Part shown: positions 1 through 8,246 of the stretch, in pieces
Numbering within the stretch: the first letter of the stretch is position 1
Layout: the number at the start of each line of letters is the position of its first letter
Assembly (NCBI GenBank): GCA_023129715.1
Contig: JAGMBO010000113.1
Coordinates: 1-33,558 of the forward strand
Direction of reading: 5' to 3'
From: Candidatus Eiseniibacteriota bacterium
GTDB lineage: Bacteria > Eisenbacteria > RBG-16-71-46 > CAIMUX01 > WJJG01
DNA: 33,558 nt
Notes under the pieces: generated by a model
Databases searched by the model: none
The model's input: the letters and a program-made list of their open reading frames with translations, nothing else
What the model was told of the DNA's origin: nothing
Program-made: the position numbers and the translations under genes

Positions 1-257
1 TTGGCGGTAGAGCTGGCAATAGTATCGCAAACCGCGTTGTTGCAGAGCAGATCGATCCTGACGTTAGATCCGCAATTCGAGGAACTCCATGTAATGAGGT
101 GCGCCGTGTCTTCGGTCCAGCTCTCCCCGCCGTTGGGAGCAACTAGCGCTAACGAACAGGGCTCAATCTGTGGTGCGCTGACATGATCGCTATCACACGA
201 CACAGCCAGAAGTAGCACGGCTAGCGTGCACAAGTATCGTCTTCCGCTAACTGTCAC
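1..257 (-). CDS. Lipoprotein with Kre9/Knh1-like 'PNGGE-W' domain (partial, cut by window edge)
   Basis: The GTG start at 257 has an AGGAGG Shine-Dalgarno 6 nt upstream. The predicted product starts with basic residues (G-R-R), then a hydrophobic stretch ending in A-V-S-C, a plausible lipobox with Cys21 as the lipidated residue. The mature part begins with a low-complexity linker, then 'VAPNGGESWTEDTAHLITW'. This matches the start of the Ser/Thr-rich Kre9/Knh1 beta-sandwich found in secreted bacterial proteins ('PNGGE-W--G----I-W'). Cysteines recur later (near residues 58, 67 and 72). The 3' end lies beyond base 1, so length is unknown. It lies 157 nt downstream of the Lon-like/FG-GAP gene on the same strand and may end that operon. 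It is an outer-membrane or surface protein by inference; the ligand is unknown. Confidence 0.72.
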   Translation of the reverse strand, partial: MTVSGRRYLCTLAVLLLAVSCDSDHVSAPQIEPCSLALVAPNGGESWTEDTAHLITWSSSNCGSNVRIDLLCNNAVCDTIASSTA

Positions 258-414
258 GGCAAGCCTCCTGCTGTCGTGGGAATTCCGCAGATCCAAACAG
301 CTGCAACATGCAGAGCGACTGATATCCGCGGCCACATTGCAGCCAGCTGCCATCTGTAGAACGGCAGAGAGGGCCTGCGCCTTACAGGCAGATTCCGTTG
401 AAGTGGGGAGAAGA

Positions 415-2721
415 CTACCGCTGTATCAGCGGCCCGTCGGCGGGTACCCGCTGGAAGCGTGAGGTCCACTCGTCGAGAAACTCCCGGCTGCTGTAGTCAA
501 TGCTGGTCCGTCCCTCCCGGGCGAGCCGTGATAAGTCGATGCGTGACTGATCGCTGGGTCCGAGCGAGATGGTCTCGAGGTCGCAGGTCGTGGTGAGCAC
601 ATAAAGACCTCGGTATTTCCCTCCCAGTTCCAGCAGGAACCGGAATCCGGTTCGCCCGTCCTCCATGTCCATGAATAACACTGGTCCGGCATGCAGGTAT
701 GGATAGCCGAACACTTCACGGAGTTCGGGGATGAGCGGGATGAAAAGCGTCCACTTGGCGGTCTGTGCCGAAGCTTCGAACTTGTTCGTCCAGTGATCGA
801 GGTCAAGCACGCAAAGCAGCAGCCCCTCGGGATAGGGGAGATTCGATAAGGCCTCAATGAGAACATCAGTGTTTCCATCCCCGTCGAAATCACCAACCCT
901 CTTGGGGCCCATGTTGCCATAGTTGGCGTATCGTAGTCCGAGTTCACCCGTTGCCGAGACGACATAGAGCACAGAGGGGCTCTGGGAGACTTGATTGGAG
1001 CCAGCGAGGATTTCCTGCTGCCCATCTCCGTCCAAATCGGCGACAGCCAATGCTCGGACATCGAAGTCCCCCGGCCGCCAAACCTCCGGTGGGAAGTACT
1101 CGGTGCAAGGGTTGACCGAGATCTGCCACACAGGACTTGAGGACGGGGCGATGAAAGGTATCCGGAATCGCGGCGGGGCAAGGTCAAAGAGCCAGAGGAC
1201 GCCCGGCTCAGCGTCATCGCCGAAACTGCTGACGAGCAAACCCACGTCGGCGACCGGTGGCAGGGAATCTATGAACGGCTGGCCGACTGTCGTTCGGAAA
1301 CGCCGCTGGAAGACGATCTCTTCTTCCTTGTCACGCACCTGAAGGACATAGTTGTCGTCGACGAGCTCGCACCGCAGTTCCTGCACAGGGGGCGGCGGGT
1401 GAATCAGAGCGTTACCGAGGAGCAGAAGCAGGACGAGGACGCCAACACCGGCCACCGCCCCAGCCAGCGCAGAGCGCCGCCGGCGGGGCTTGGGGGCTCG
1501 AATGCTAGGAAGCTCCCGGACTACAGCGTGCAGATCCGTTGCCTGTGTCACAGTCAGCCCGGGGTCGTGCGGAGATACTTCTCCTACCACAGAAGAGGGA
1601 GTGCCCTCCAGATCCGGCATGCCCCGCGAACCCGTGAATAGCCGCTGGCAGGGTGAGTGTCGCAGGGCTCTGAACTTGGCTTCGAAGGATCGCGCCGCCG
1701 GTGGAAGAACATCTCCATTCAGCGACAGCCCTCCGGTGAACGCCCAGGCACGGGGCGCAACAGGACAGGTCGCGACCCCCGCAGACTCGGCGATTCGCCC
1801 GGCTACACCCACACCGATGGAGAGCCCCACAGAACTGCCCGCATAGAAGGGCATCTTGTCGGGGAATGAAAGCACGTAGGTGATCCCGCTCGGCAGTCTG
1901 CGAGCGGGATGGGCCTGATGGAACCACTGCTCTGCAGCCGTGACTGCATCATTCGCAACACCGATGAGCACCCTGTCACCATGGGGTTCCGCCGCAATGG
2001 CGTTGTGCCACACAACCCGGTTGGGCGATTGCCCATTCGTCACCGTGGCTATGTGGAGCGAGGCAACGGTGCCCAGAGTAGCCGTGCGGCCGCTCGTCAG
2101 CGGGACGATCTCGATCAAGGGACAGGTCACAAGTCCCAGCCGCGGTCGCGACCAATCAGCGACAACGGCTTCGGCTCGTTCGATCAGGTCGGCAAGGTCG
2201 GGAAGGTCGTGGTCCCGCAGGACTTCTGCAAGGGCGCTGTCTCGCTCCCGCCGCCCATCCGCTGCCAGGGCCGATTCTGCGGCCGGTCGAGAATCCGGTG
2301 GCAGTAGACCACACATCGCTTGATAGTCCCGGGCCAGGACGGCGAGCATGCAGCGTGCCGCGCGGGATCCTTCGAGCAGTCGGTTCAGCTCCGCCCCATG
2401 CGGACTCTGCAGTTCTCCGAGCCTCTCCAGCGCCGGGATGACCGTGCTGTACCAGAGCGGATCAAGAACCGGCGGCAGATCAGTGCCCGAGAAGGGCGAA
2501 GCCACCTCCTCTAGGGGCGAGCGTATCTTGTCCAACAGGTCATCGGCGCAGTAGCGCCATCCGGGGATTCCCGCAGGTAGGCGGTTCAGGAAGTCACACG
2601 CGATCAGAACTCGGGAGGTCGCCCGAGCCCTGCCCGCCATGAGATCAAGACAGAGCTCGTGTTCGCGTCGGATCCTGCTGGCGTTCCACTCCGTCATGGG
2701 AATCCGTTCTGGCTCGCTCAT
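415..2721 (-). CDS. Membrane protein: Lon-like (S16) peptidase domain, one TM segment, FG-GAP repeats
   Basis: The product has 768 aa. Residues 1-190 are helical and unrecognised. Residues about 200-365 resemble the Lon proteolytic domain: G295-S-S297-V-G299 sits where Lon has G-P-S-A-G. 'FTGGLSLNGDVLP' (328-340) matches Lon's 'TGEI-L-G-VLP', and Lys349 lies where the catalytic Lys of the Ser-Lys dyad is expected. A basic patch (KPRRRR) precedes a transmembrane helix at about 417-440. The remainder is probably exported. It carries FG-GAP/VCBS calcium-loop motifs 'DLDGDGQQEI' and 'GDFDGDGNTDV'. No Lon AAA+ domain is present. It follows a sigma factor and a zinc-finger protein on the same strand, 60 nt after the latter. 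Role inferred: membrane protease or sensor of that sigma cassette. Activity is uncertain because the Lys alignment is approximate. Confidence 0.75.
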   Translation of the reverse strand: MSEPERIPMTEWNASRIRREHELCLDLMAGRARATSRVLIACDFLNRLPAGIPGWRYCADDLLDKIRSPLEEVASPFSGTDLPPVLDPLWYSTVIPALERLGELQSPHGAELNRLLEGSRAARCMLAVLARDYQAMCGLLPPDSRPAAESALAADGRRERDSALAEVLRDHDLPDLADLIERAEAVVADWSRPRLGLVTCPLIEIVPLTSGRTATLGTVASLHIATVTNGQSPNRVVWHNAIAAEPHGDRVLIGVANDAVTAAEQWFHQAHPARRLPSGITYVLSFPDKMPFYAGSSVGLSIGVGVAGRIAESAGVATCPVAPRAWAFTGGLSLNGDVLPPAARSFEAKFRALRHSPCQRLFTGSRGMPDLEGTPSSVVGEVSPHDPGLTVTQATDLHAVVRELPSIRAPKPRRRRSALAGAVAGVGVLVLLLLLGNALIHPPPPVQELRCELVDDNYVLQVRDKEEEIVFQRRFRTTVGQPFIDSLPPVADVGLLVSSFGDDAEPGVLWLFDLAPPRFRIPFIAPSSSPVWQISVNPCTEYFPPEVWRPGDFDVRALAVADLDGDGQQEILAGSNQVSQSPSVLYVVSATGELGLRYANYGNMGPKRVGDFDGDGNTDVLIEALSNLPYPEGLLLCVLDLDHWTNKFEASAQTAKWTLFIPLIPELREVFGYPYLHAGPVLFMDMEDGRTGFRFLLELGGKYRGLYVLTTTCDLETISLGPSDQSRIDLSRLAREGRTSIDYSSREFLDEWTSRFQRVPADGPLIQR

Positions 2722-2781
2722 TGTAGAGAAAGACGTCCCGACACACCGCCATACAGTCGGAGCCGAGGGAGCAGCTTAAGT

Positions 2782-3735
2782 CTAGTCCCCGAATAGTCTT
2801 GCTTCAAGTAGGGAGAACGGTAGGGAGACGGCACGGAGAGAGAACGATGCCGGAGCGGGATGCGGGATCTCGGCGGCTATAGGGCCGTCCGAAGTGACGA
2901 GGACCAGCGTTCGTCGGCCTGTAGCAGCCAGAAGCGCGAGAGCAGTATCAGAGAGCACTACCGAGACATCGCTCGACTGCCCCGAGGGGGATGGCGTGAA
3001 GCTCAAGGTCGCTGTGACACGCGCATCCTCAGGCGAATCTGTGGAGATTTCGGCGGGCGATTGTAGGACGAGTGTCTCCTGCGGAGCCCATTCGGAGTCA
3101 ATGGTCACGCAGTCATCCTGGGGGATGAACCGGGCGACAGGCGATCGCACCCGAAGGGAAGAAGTGCGTAGATCGTTTTCGGTCACATTCTCAAGCACGC
3201 AGATCCCATCCTCGTTCGCGACGAACTCCCGGTCGCCGGGCTCCATGATCAGTGAGCACCAGCGGGCGAGATCCGGAGAATCGGCGATGACATAGGCTAG
3301 TATACGTCCCGTGGCAGGGTCGCGCCGCAGGCGGACCAGGACCGAGGTGTCAGAGGAGGCGAAACTGGGTAGCTCAGCCTGGAGGCTGCGCGCGTCGGAT
3401 GCTCCATCTCCCACTAGCACCGGTTCGGCACCCATCCCGGCATCCACCGTGCGGGTGAGATGCAGAATCACAGACCGCAGCGTCTCGACAGGGCCAGGCT
3501 TGGGTACGTGTTTTTGCACGGGAGCCAGGAAATTCGCTCGAAAGCGGTCCAGGTCTTCAGAAGAGACGGCATCTGGGGCAATCTCCCAGGCAGCGGCGTG
3601 GAGGAACCCAATGGCGATCTCCGCGCAGGCGGGACACTCATGCAGGTGGTGCCAAAGCGCATCCAGCTCTGCCTGGCTGAGCTTGGCGTCAGCCAATCGA
3701 TCCCAGGTCTTCTTATCAGGGCAATCCGTTTGCAT
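2782..3735 (-). CDS. Zinc-finger (anti-sigma-like) protein with C-terminal beta domain
   Basis: From the ATG at 3735 the product has 317 aa. It opens with 'MQTDCPDKKTWDRL' and has H-x3-C-x2-C ('HLHECPAC') at about residues 35-42, typical of the zf-HC2/ZAS fold of anti-sigma factors. No transmembrane helix is visible. The region 'RRDPATGRILAYVIADSPDL' to 'GICVLENV' resembles small regulatory-like beta domains often fused behind zf-HC2 in such cassettes. The reading frame is open to 3894, overlapping the sigma gene end, but the conserved part begins near 3735. A GTG at 3744 is another possible start, and neither start has a strong Shine-Dalgarno. It is 80 nt downstream of the sigma gene, so it is a likely binding partner or regulator of it. 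Confidence 0.68.
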   Translation of the reverse strand: MQTDCPDKKTWDRLADAKLSQAELDALWHHLHECPACAEIAIGFLHAAAWEIAPDAVSSEDLDRFRANFLAPVQKHVPKPGPVETLRSVILHLTRTVDAGMGAEPVLVGDGASDARSLQAELPSFASSDTSVLVRLRRDPATGRILAYVIADSPDLARWCSLIMEPGDREFVANEDGICVLENVTENDLRTSSLRVRSPVARFIPQDDCVTIDSEWAPQETLVLQSPAEISTDSPEDARVTATLSFTPSPSGQSSDVSVVLSDTALALLAATGRRTLVLVTSDGPIAAEIPHPAPASFSLRAVSLPFSLLEARLFGD

Positions 3736-3815
3736 AGGCTTCACCGAGAGCAGACAGGTGCTGCTTCCCACATCTTCTAACGAGCCAGGTGCTCTTGGCC
3801 TTACAGGCACAGGGA

Positions 3816-4397
3816 TCACTGGAGGCCGTTTCTTGCATCCATCTCCCTGGCCCATCCGCGCAGCTTCGCGGTGACCCTGTGGACGAGCACCCAAGCATGA
3901 CCTTCTCTAACGTCAAGTGCTGCTCCAATCTGCCTCCCCGTGAGACCCAAAAGCATCAATGTGAGCAGGTGGCGGTCTCTCTCAGGGAGCTTCTCTATCC
4001 CAAGACATTGGAGCATCCTGGTTGCCTCAGAAGCCTCGCGCTCCCGGGCGTCCCGGGCATCCGGGAGATCCGGTGGCTCAGCAAGTGTCACCACCCGAGT
4101 TCGGTGAGCGCTCTTGCAGTGATCGATCCAGAGGTGCCGGGCAATGGTCCGAAGGTAACCCCGGAAGGATCCATGCGGGTTGTCGTGCCAGGTGCGCAGG
4201 GCGGCAGCGTTGTTCCTGAGGAGCCGCATGACAGCTTCCTGTCCCAGATCCTCGGCCAGGTCCCGGTCGCGGCAGAGCCCAAGGAGATAGTGATAGAGTG
4301 GCGCGGCATGCCGACGGAACATCTGTTCCCCTGCAAGACGGTCGCCGGCGAGAAAGCGCCTAGCGTCGTCGTGATCGCGATCACCGGGGAGAGTCAT
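3816..4397 (-). CDS. ECF-type RNA polymerase sigma factor
   Basis: From the ATG at 4397 the product has 193 aa. The region-2 signature is 'FRRHAAPLYHYLLGLCRDRDLAEDLGQEAVMRLL', followed by 'FRGYLRTIARHLWIDHCKS' (the promoter-melting helix). Region 4 is 'LPERDRHLLTLMLLGLTGRQIGAALDVREGHAWVLVHRVTAKLR', an HTH of sigma-70 region 4 type. The frame is open upstream to 4520, but that extension looks unlike an ECF protein. It is the first gene of a leftward cassette with a zinc-finger protein and a Lon-like/FG-GAP membrane protein, an arrangement that suggests partner control of the sigma factor. The start is uncertain because the upstream region shows only a G run. Confidence 0.85.
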   Translation of the reverse strand: MTLPGDRDHDDARRFLAGDRLAGEQMFRRHAAPLYHYLLGLCRDRDLAEDLGQEAVMRLLRNNAAALRTWHDNPHGSFRGYLRTIARHLWIDHCKSAHRTRVVTLAEPPDLPDARDAREREASEATRMLQCLGIEKLPERDRHLLTLMLLGLTGRQIGAALDVREGHAWVLVHRVTAKLRGWAREMDARNGLQ

Positions 4398-4708
4398 CCG
4401 TGTGGTCAGCCCCCATACACGTTGCCTGGCAACAATGGTAAGGCCACTGGTTCTTGAGGTCCAGGTTCGGCGGCATGGAGATGGGACTCTCGGCTGGCAA
4501 TGCCCATGATATCCGGGCAAGGTGACCGACGGCTCATCGAGGCTCGGCTAAGTCACATCACGTTTAGGGATTAGGATCCTCCTCGGTGGTTTCGGCGACC
4601 AGGATCGTCCTGCTTGTGGCCGGGTCTCGAGTCGACTGCTATCCTGGCAGGGTTGTGCCGTCTACGATGGCCCGGCTGGCAGCGCCCAGCGTTTCGAGGA
4701 CCATTCCC
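4398..4708. other. Intergenic region between divergent sigma cassettes
   Basis: About 310 bases separate the proposed starts of two divergent ECF sigma genes. Parts are open in frame with each gene (to 4520 leftward and from 4586 rightward), so the true gap may be as short as 65 bases. I see no confident -35/-10 pair, no repeat and no RNA structure here. Both promoters should lie in it. Confidence 0.4.
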
Positions 4709-5260
4709 GTGGCCCTGTCCGACGCCGATCTCATCACTGCCATCGCCCAGGGGGATCGCCGGGGCGAGGAGGCCTTCTGCCTGCGCTTCCGTGACCGGAT
4801 CCGCCGCAAGGTCGAGTACACCCTTGCCGGGCGGCCCGACTGCGAGGATCTGGCGAGCGAGATCCTGCAGGCGGCCTTCCTGAGCGTCCGCGCCGGCCGC
4901 TTCCGGGGTGAGTCGGCGCTGTCCACGTTCGTCTACGCGGTTTCGAAGAACAAGATTGCCGAGTACCTGCGCCGTCGTAGGCCCGAGACGACCGAGGTCA
5001 GCGAGGATCTGCCGGCCGCGGGCCCGTCACCGGATGCACGCGTCGCCCGCCGGGAGACGACTGCAGCCGTCCGCGAAGCTCTTTCGGGGCTGGCGCCGAA
5101 GTACCGGCAGGTCCTCTATCTCTATTACTATAAGGGCCTTGCGGTTGCCGAGATCGCGGTGAGACTCGAGGCGCCCCCGCGACGGGTGAGCGAGTGGAAG
5201 GATTATGGGCTGAAGGTGCTGCGGGCGAAGTGCGGGAAGGCGCTGATTTCGGTTCGGTAA
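4709..5260 (+). CDS. ECF-type RNA polymerase sigma factor
   Basis: From the GTG at 4709 the product has 183 aa and begins 'MALSDADLITAIAQGDRRGEEAF', the usual ECF opening. Region 2 is 'FCLRFRDRIRRKVEYTLAGRPDCEDLASEILQAAFLS' with 'STFVYAVSKNKIAEYLRRRR'. Region 4 is 'LSGLAPKYRQVLYLYYYKGLAVAEIAVRLEAPPRRVSEWKDYGLKVLRAKC'. I chose GTG 4709 because GAGGA lies 8 nt upstream. ATG 4667 and an upstream start at 4586 are alternatives with weaker ribosome sites. It is followed 131 nt later by a zinc-finger/TM/TPR gene, the probable anti-sigma partner. Confidence 0.85.
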   Translation: MALSDADLITAIAQGDRRGEEAFCLRFRDRIRRKVEYTLAGRPDCEDLASEILQAAFLSVRAGRFRGESALSTFVYAVSKNKIAEYLRRRRPETTEVSEDLPAAGPSPDARVARRETTAAVREALSGLAPKYRQVLYLYYYKGLAVAEIAVRLEAPPRRVSEWKDYGLKVLRAKCGKALISVR

Positions 5261-5391
5261 GGGGGCGGTGGGTGCAACCAATGGGGTGGAGAATCGCATG
5301 ACGTCGATCAGCGGGGCGCTCGGCCTGCGCGTGGCCCCACGGATGGGTCTGCATGAAGGATAGGGGCCCCATGACGGGCAGAGGCGAAGCC

Positions 5392-6186
5392 ATGGACTGC
5401 GACACGATCCGCGAGCGAGGGATCGCCGATGAGTACCTCGCCGGACGGCTCCCGCCCGAAGAGGCGGAGGCCTACGAGGAACATTACTTCGGCTGCGACC
5501 GCTGCCTCGAGGAGCTGCAGTTCCGCAAGGCTCTGGCGGCGGAGCTGCGGGAGCATGGGGAGGAGCTGTTCGCGGGCGAGATTGTACAGGAGCGCGCGGC
5601 GGAGGCTCGGAGTGGAGGTGTCGCGAGCGATCGAGCCCGGCGCGGCTGGTTCTCGCTGCCCGATTGGCTGACCTCGCCCCGGCCGGCGTGGGGACTGGCG
5701 GCCGCCGCCGCAGTCGCGCTTCTGGTGGTTGTCGTTCTGAACGGGCGCGGGCCTGATCAGGCGGAGCGGTTGCGTGATCTCTGGACCCCGGTTGCGTATC
5801 CCTATGTCGCCGCGGAGTTGCGGGGCGGTGCGGATCTGACGGCGTTCGAGCAGGGGATGGAGCACTACCAGGCGGGCCGGTATGGCGAGGCGGCGGCGCT
5901 GCTGGCGCGGCACGTCGAGACGGAGTCGGAAGATCATGAAGCACTCTTCTACCTCGGAGTCTCGCGGCTGCTGAGCGAGGAGCCGGAGACGGCAGTCGGT
6001 GATCTGGAGCGGGCGCGCCGGCTCGTGCCCTCCTCGAAGCTCTACCTCTGGCACCTGGCGCAGGCGGAGTTGGAGGCGGAGCGCCCGGATGATGCCGAGC
6101 GGCATCTGCGGGAGCTGACGGTCTCGGGCGGAGCGTTTGCCGAGGAAGCGGCGCGGTTGTTGGCGGAAATGGAGGGCGTTCGCTGA
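5392..6186 (+). CDS. Zinc-finger anti-sigma-like membrane protein with TPR repeats
   Basis: From the ATG at 5392 the product has 264 aa. The N-terminus 'MDCDTIRERGIADEYLAGRLPPEE' followed by H-x3-C-x2-C ('HYFGCDRC') is the zf-HC2 anti-sigma fold. A transmembrane helix follows at about residues 98-116 ('WGLAAAAAVALLVVVVL'). The C-terminal half contains TPR-like pairs, e.g. 'FEQGMEHYQAGRYGEAAALLARHVE', 'HEALFYLGVSRLLSEEPETAVGDLERA' and 'LYLWHLAQAELEAERPDDAERHL'. In-frame ATGs at 5353 and 5371 are alternative starts. The topology implies a cytoplasmic zinc finger that could hold the upstream sigma factor, with TPRs outside the membrane. This is inferred from family architecture. Confidence 0.8.
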   Translation: MDCDTIRERGIADEYLAGRLPPEEAEAYEEHYFGCDRCLEELQFRKALAAELREHGEELFAGEIVQERAAEARSGGVASDRARRGWFSLPDWLTSPRPAWGLAAAAAVALLVVVVLNGRGPDQAERLRDLWTPVAYPYVAAELRGGADLTAFEQGMEHYQAGRYGEAAALLARHVETESEDHEALFYLGVSRLLSEEPETAVGDLERARRLVPSSKLYLWHLAQAELEAERPDDAERHLRELTVSGGAFAEEAARLLAEMEGVR

Positions 6187-6265
6187 GCGGATTGGAGGCA
6201 GGGGAGGGCCGACGGGATCTGGATCCGCCACGGGAGCAAGGGTAGCAAACGATAAGGGGCAGCGG

Positions 6266-6667
6266 ATGGCGGGCGAGTCGGAGCGCGAAGAGATCACCAA
6301 GATCATGGGACGGATGAGTCGCGCCTGGCTCGAGGGGCGGATCGATGATCTGGCGCCCATGATTCACCCGGAGGTGATCATGGTCCTACCCGGCTTCAGC
6401 GGCCGCATTCATGGGCGCGAGAATTTCCTCGCGGGGTTTCGCGATTTCTCGCAGAACGCCGTTGTCCATGAATATCGCGAGGAGGATCACCAGGTCGATC
6501 TCGCCGGCGATACGGTCGTGGTCGGTTTCCGGTATGAGATGAGCTACGAGCGCTCCGGGGGGCGCTACCATGCAACCGGTCGCGATCTATGGGTGTTTCA
6601 GAAAGATGGTGCGGCGTGGCTGGCCGTCTGGCGCACGATGCTCGACGTGGAGCAACATGCTGTTTGA
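6266..6667 (+). CDS. NTF2/SnoaL-like small protein
   Basis: The product has 133 aa, starting at ATG 6266 with AAGGGG 6 nt upstream. The sequence 'REEITKIMGRMSRAWLEGRIDDLAPMIHPEVIMVLPGF' then 'GRENFLAGFRDF' and 'YHATGRDLWVFQKDGAAWLAVWRTMLDV' follows the cone-shaped alpha+beta fold of the NTF2/SnoaL (DUF4440) superfamily. The family includes enzymes and ligand-binding or assembly proteins, so no reaction can be assigned. It lies 79 nt after the TPR gene on the same strand and may belong to the sigma cassette. Confidence 0.78.
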   Translation: MAGESEREEITKIMGRMSRAWLEGRIDDLAPMIHPEVIMVLPGFSGRIHGRENFLAGFRDFSQNAVVHEYREEDHQVDLAGDTVVVGFRYEMSYERSGGRYHATGRDLWVFQKDGAAWLAVWRTMLDVEQHAV

Positions 6668-6815
6668 TTGCTCAACCCGGCTCCACACATGGGCCAGGGG
6701 CTGGGTCATCCTGGGACTCATCGCGCTGCTCGATGAGGAATCGTGTCTCGGCATCGCGGGAAACATCGAGGGGCTCCTCTCGCTCTATGTGCAGGATGAG
6801 AAAAACGCGCGGCTC

Positions 6816-7064
6816 TCAGTCGTCAAGAGCGTCAGCGTGATGATCGCCTTCCAGGCGTTCATCGAATGCGGGATGCTGCCGTCTGGCACGGTAGTAGGCT
6901 CGGTTTCCGCTGCGGTTCTTCTCGACAAGCCCGGCATCCTGGATCCGCTTCAAGGCTCGCTGGATCTGTAAGAGCGTGCGCTGGGTACTCTCCGCGATCT
7001 CTCCCCGGTAGCCTTCCCTTACGCCAGTGCCTCCCGCACGGTCGATTTCCCCAAGTCGACGACG
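6816..7064 (-). pseudogene. Relic of a winged-helix transcriptional regulator
   Basis: The minus frame is open from a stop at 7065-7067 down to TGA at 6816. It reads 'YRGEIAESTQRTLLQIQRAL', then 'KRIQDAGLVEKNRSGNRAYY' and 'RARRQHPAFDERL'. This matches the ArsR/MarR-like regulators of the 'EIA--TG-----VQR-L-RL--AGL-----GN--YY--N--HP-F-EL' type. No ATG, GTG or TTG with a ribosome site is seen before the conserved part, and the first helices are missing. The 5' end overlaps the 3' end of the patatin gene. I infer a 5'-truncated remnant. Confidence 0.5.
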
Positions 7065-8020
7065 TCACGGATCTGGCCCTTCGAGAACCGTTCGATCTCG
7101 ATCTCGAGCGGCGCGGCGGGCCGGATCTCGGTTAGCCTGAGGATGCGATGCTTCGTGTCGGTCCCTGCCTGCACCGCGTCGTTGATCCGGTGGGCGAGAT
7201 CGAGGTCGTTGCTCAGGATCTCGTGGATCACCAGCTCCATCACCCGCCCGGCGAGCTGCATCAGGTTGCCGGGATCGAAGGGAGTGCGCGAGACGCTGCG
7301 GGGGTGACAGAGAACGGCGATGATCTCGTCCGCTCCGGCATCGACCGCATGCTTCAAGGGGGCGACATCGCGGATACCGCCATCGAGCAGCGGTTGCGAA
7401 TCGATCCACTCGATCGGCATCAGAATCGGGATGCGCGTGCTGGCGAGGATGAAGGGGCGGATGTCTGGGGGGTCCGCAGTGTCTGGGACGTCTGAGGCGG
7501 ACGTGCGATCCGATCGACCCACTGGGCCCGGGTCGCCGGAAGCACTAGAACCACCCGAACCCACCATCACCAGCCTGCCGTCGGCGATGTTGACCGAGAC
7601 CGCGTAAAAGCGCACCGGACTGCGGCGCAGGTTCTCAGGCGAGATCTCGCGTGTGATCAGCCGATCGAGGCCGTCCATCTTCAGCAGGCCCTTGAACCGG
7701 CAGCGCGCGATGTCCCAGATCAGGCAGGGGAGCGAGCGTTTCTTCCCCAGAACCCGGAACGAAGTGATCTTCTCGCGCCAGAAGGATTCGAGGTCGTCGG
7801 CGATCGAGGTCCAGGTGGCGGCGGTGTCGTTGGGGTCGGAGCCGAGCCCGATCGCCGAAGCGGATCCACCGGCCCGGCTGGCAACGAAGGCGCCGTTCAG
7901 TGCCCCGACCGAGACGCCATAGATGGAATCGGGAACCCAGCCGCGGCGCAGCAGCTCAGCAACCGCACCGGCCTGGAAGGCGCCTTTGATGCTGCCGCCG
8001 GCGAGGACGAGGGCTTTCAT
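7019..8020 (-). CDS. Patatin-like phospholipase family protein
   Basis: From the ATG at 8020 the product has 333 aa. All patatin motifs are present: oxyanion-hole loop 'GGSIKG' (residues 8-13), nucleophile elbow G-V-S37-V-G (35-39), and the dyad aspartate in 'LLDGGIRDV' (Asp213). Known patatins are Ser-Asp lipid acyl hydrolases. Residues about 155-186 are a low-complexity Gly/Ser/Asp/Pro insert before 'IRPFILASTRIPILMPIEW'. GGAG lies 9 nt before the chosen start. An ATG at 8035 and upstream in-frame codons exist but extend beyond the usual N-terminus. It has no signal peptide, so it is probably cytoplasmic or delivered. No obvious operon partner. Confidence 0.88.
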   Translation of the reverse strand: MKALVLAGGSIKGAFQAGAVAELLRRGWVPDSIYGVSVGALNGAFVASRAGGSASAIGLGSDPNDTAATWTSIADDLESFWREKITSFRVLGKKRSLPCLIWDIARCRFKGLLKMDGLDRLITREISPENLRRSPVRFYAVSVNIADGRLVMVGSGGSSASGDPGPVGRSDRTSASDVPDTADPPDIRPFILASTRIPILMPIEWIDSQPLLDGGIRDVAPLKHAVDAGADEIIAVLCHPRSVSRTPFDPGNLMQLAGRVMELVIHEILSNDLDLAHRINDAVQAGTDTKHRILRLTEIRPAAPLEIEIERFSKGQIRDVVDLGKSTVREALA

Positions 8021-8068
8021 GCGACTGCGCTCCATGTTCGAGACGCTCAGATCGCGGCCAGTCAGGCA

Positions 8069-8160
8069 ATTGGCACTGGATTCGCTACCCTGTCGGAGCA
8101 ACGCGAGAAGCGACCGCTGGGCGTTCCCGGAGTGTCGACCCGGTCGAGCACGAAGCCTAT
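8069..8160. repeat. Copy A of a dispersed ~92-bp repeat upstream of vapBC
   Basis: Bases 8069-8115 match 13370-13416 at 38 of 47 positions without gaps. A second block, 8141-8160, matches 13441-13460 at 15 of 20 positions after a one-base offset. The two copies lie 178 and 172 nt upstream of the start codons of vapB and the higB remnant respectively. Confidence 0.7.
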
Positions 8161-8210
8161 CACACGGGCGTGCACAGGGTCATTGCTGGCTGGCCACTCC
8201 GGGGCAGGGG

Positions 8211-8246
8211 TTGACATGTATGCATAGTTCATGCATATTAATGCAT
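8211..8246 (+). promoter_or_regulatory. vapBC promoter/operator with three ATGCAT palindromes
   Basis: TTGACA (8211-8216), a 17-bp spacer and CATATT (8234-8239) form a promoter whose expected start point falls at or next to the vapB ATG (8247). Three ATGCAT palindromes at 8219-8224, 8231-8236 and 8241-8246 overlap the spacer, -10 and start region. VapB-type antitoxins usually repress their own promoters, so these are likely operator sites. No Shine-Dalgarno is present before vapB. Confidence 0.65.

Noticed and set aside
5027-6367. Long minus-strand open frame of 446 codons opposite the zinc-finger/TPR gene
   Set aside because: Pro/Arg-rich composition typical of an antisense frame in GC-rich DNA; the plus strand has clear zf-HC2 and TPR features.
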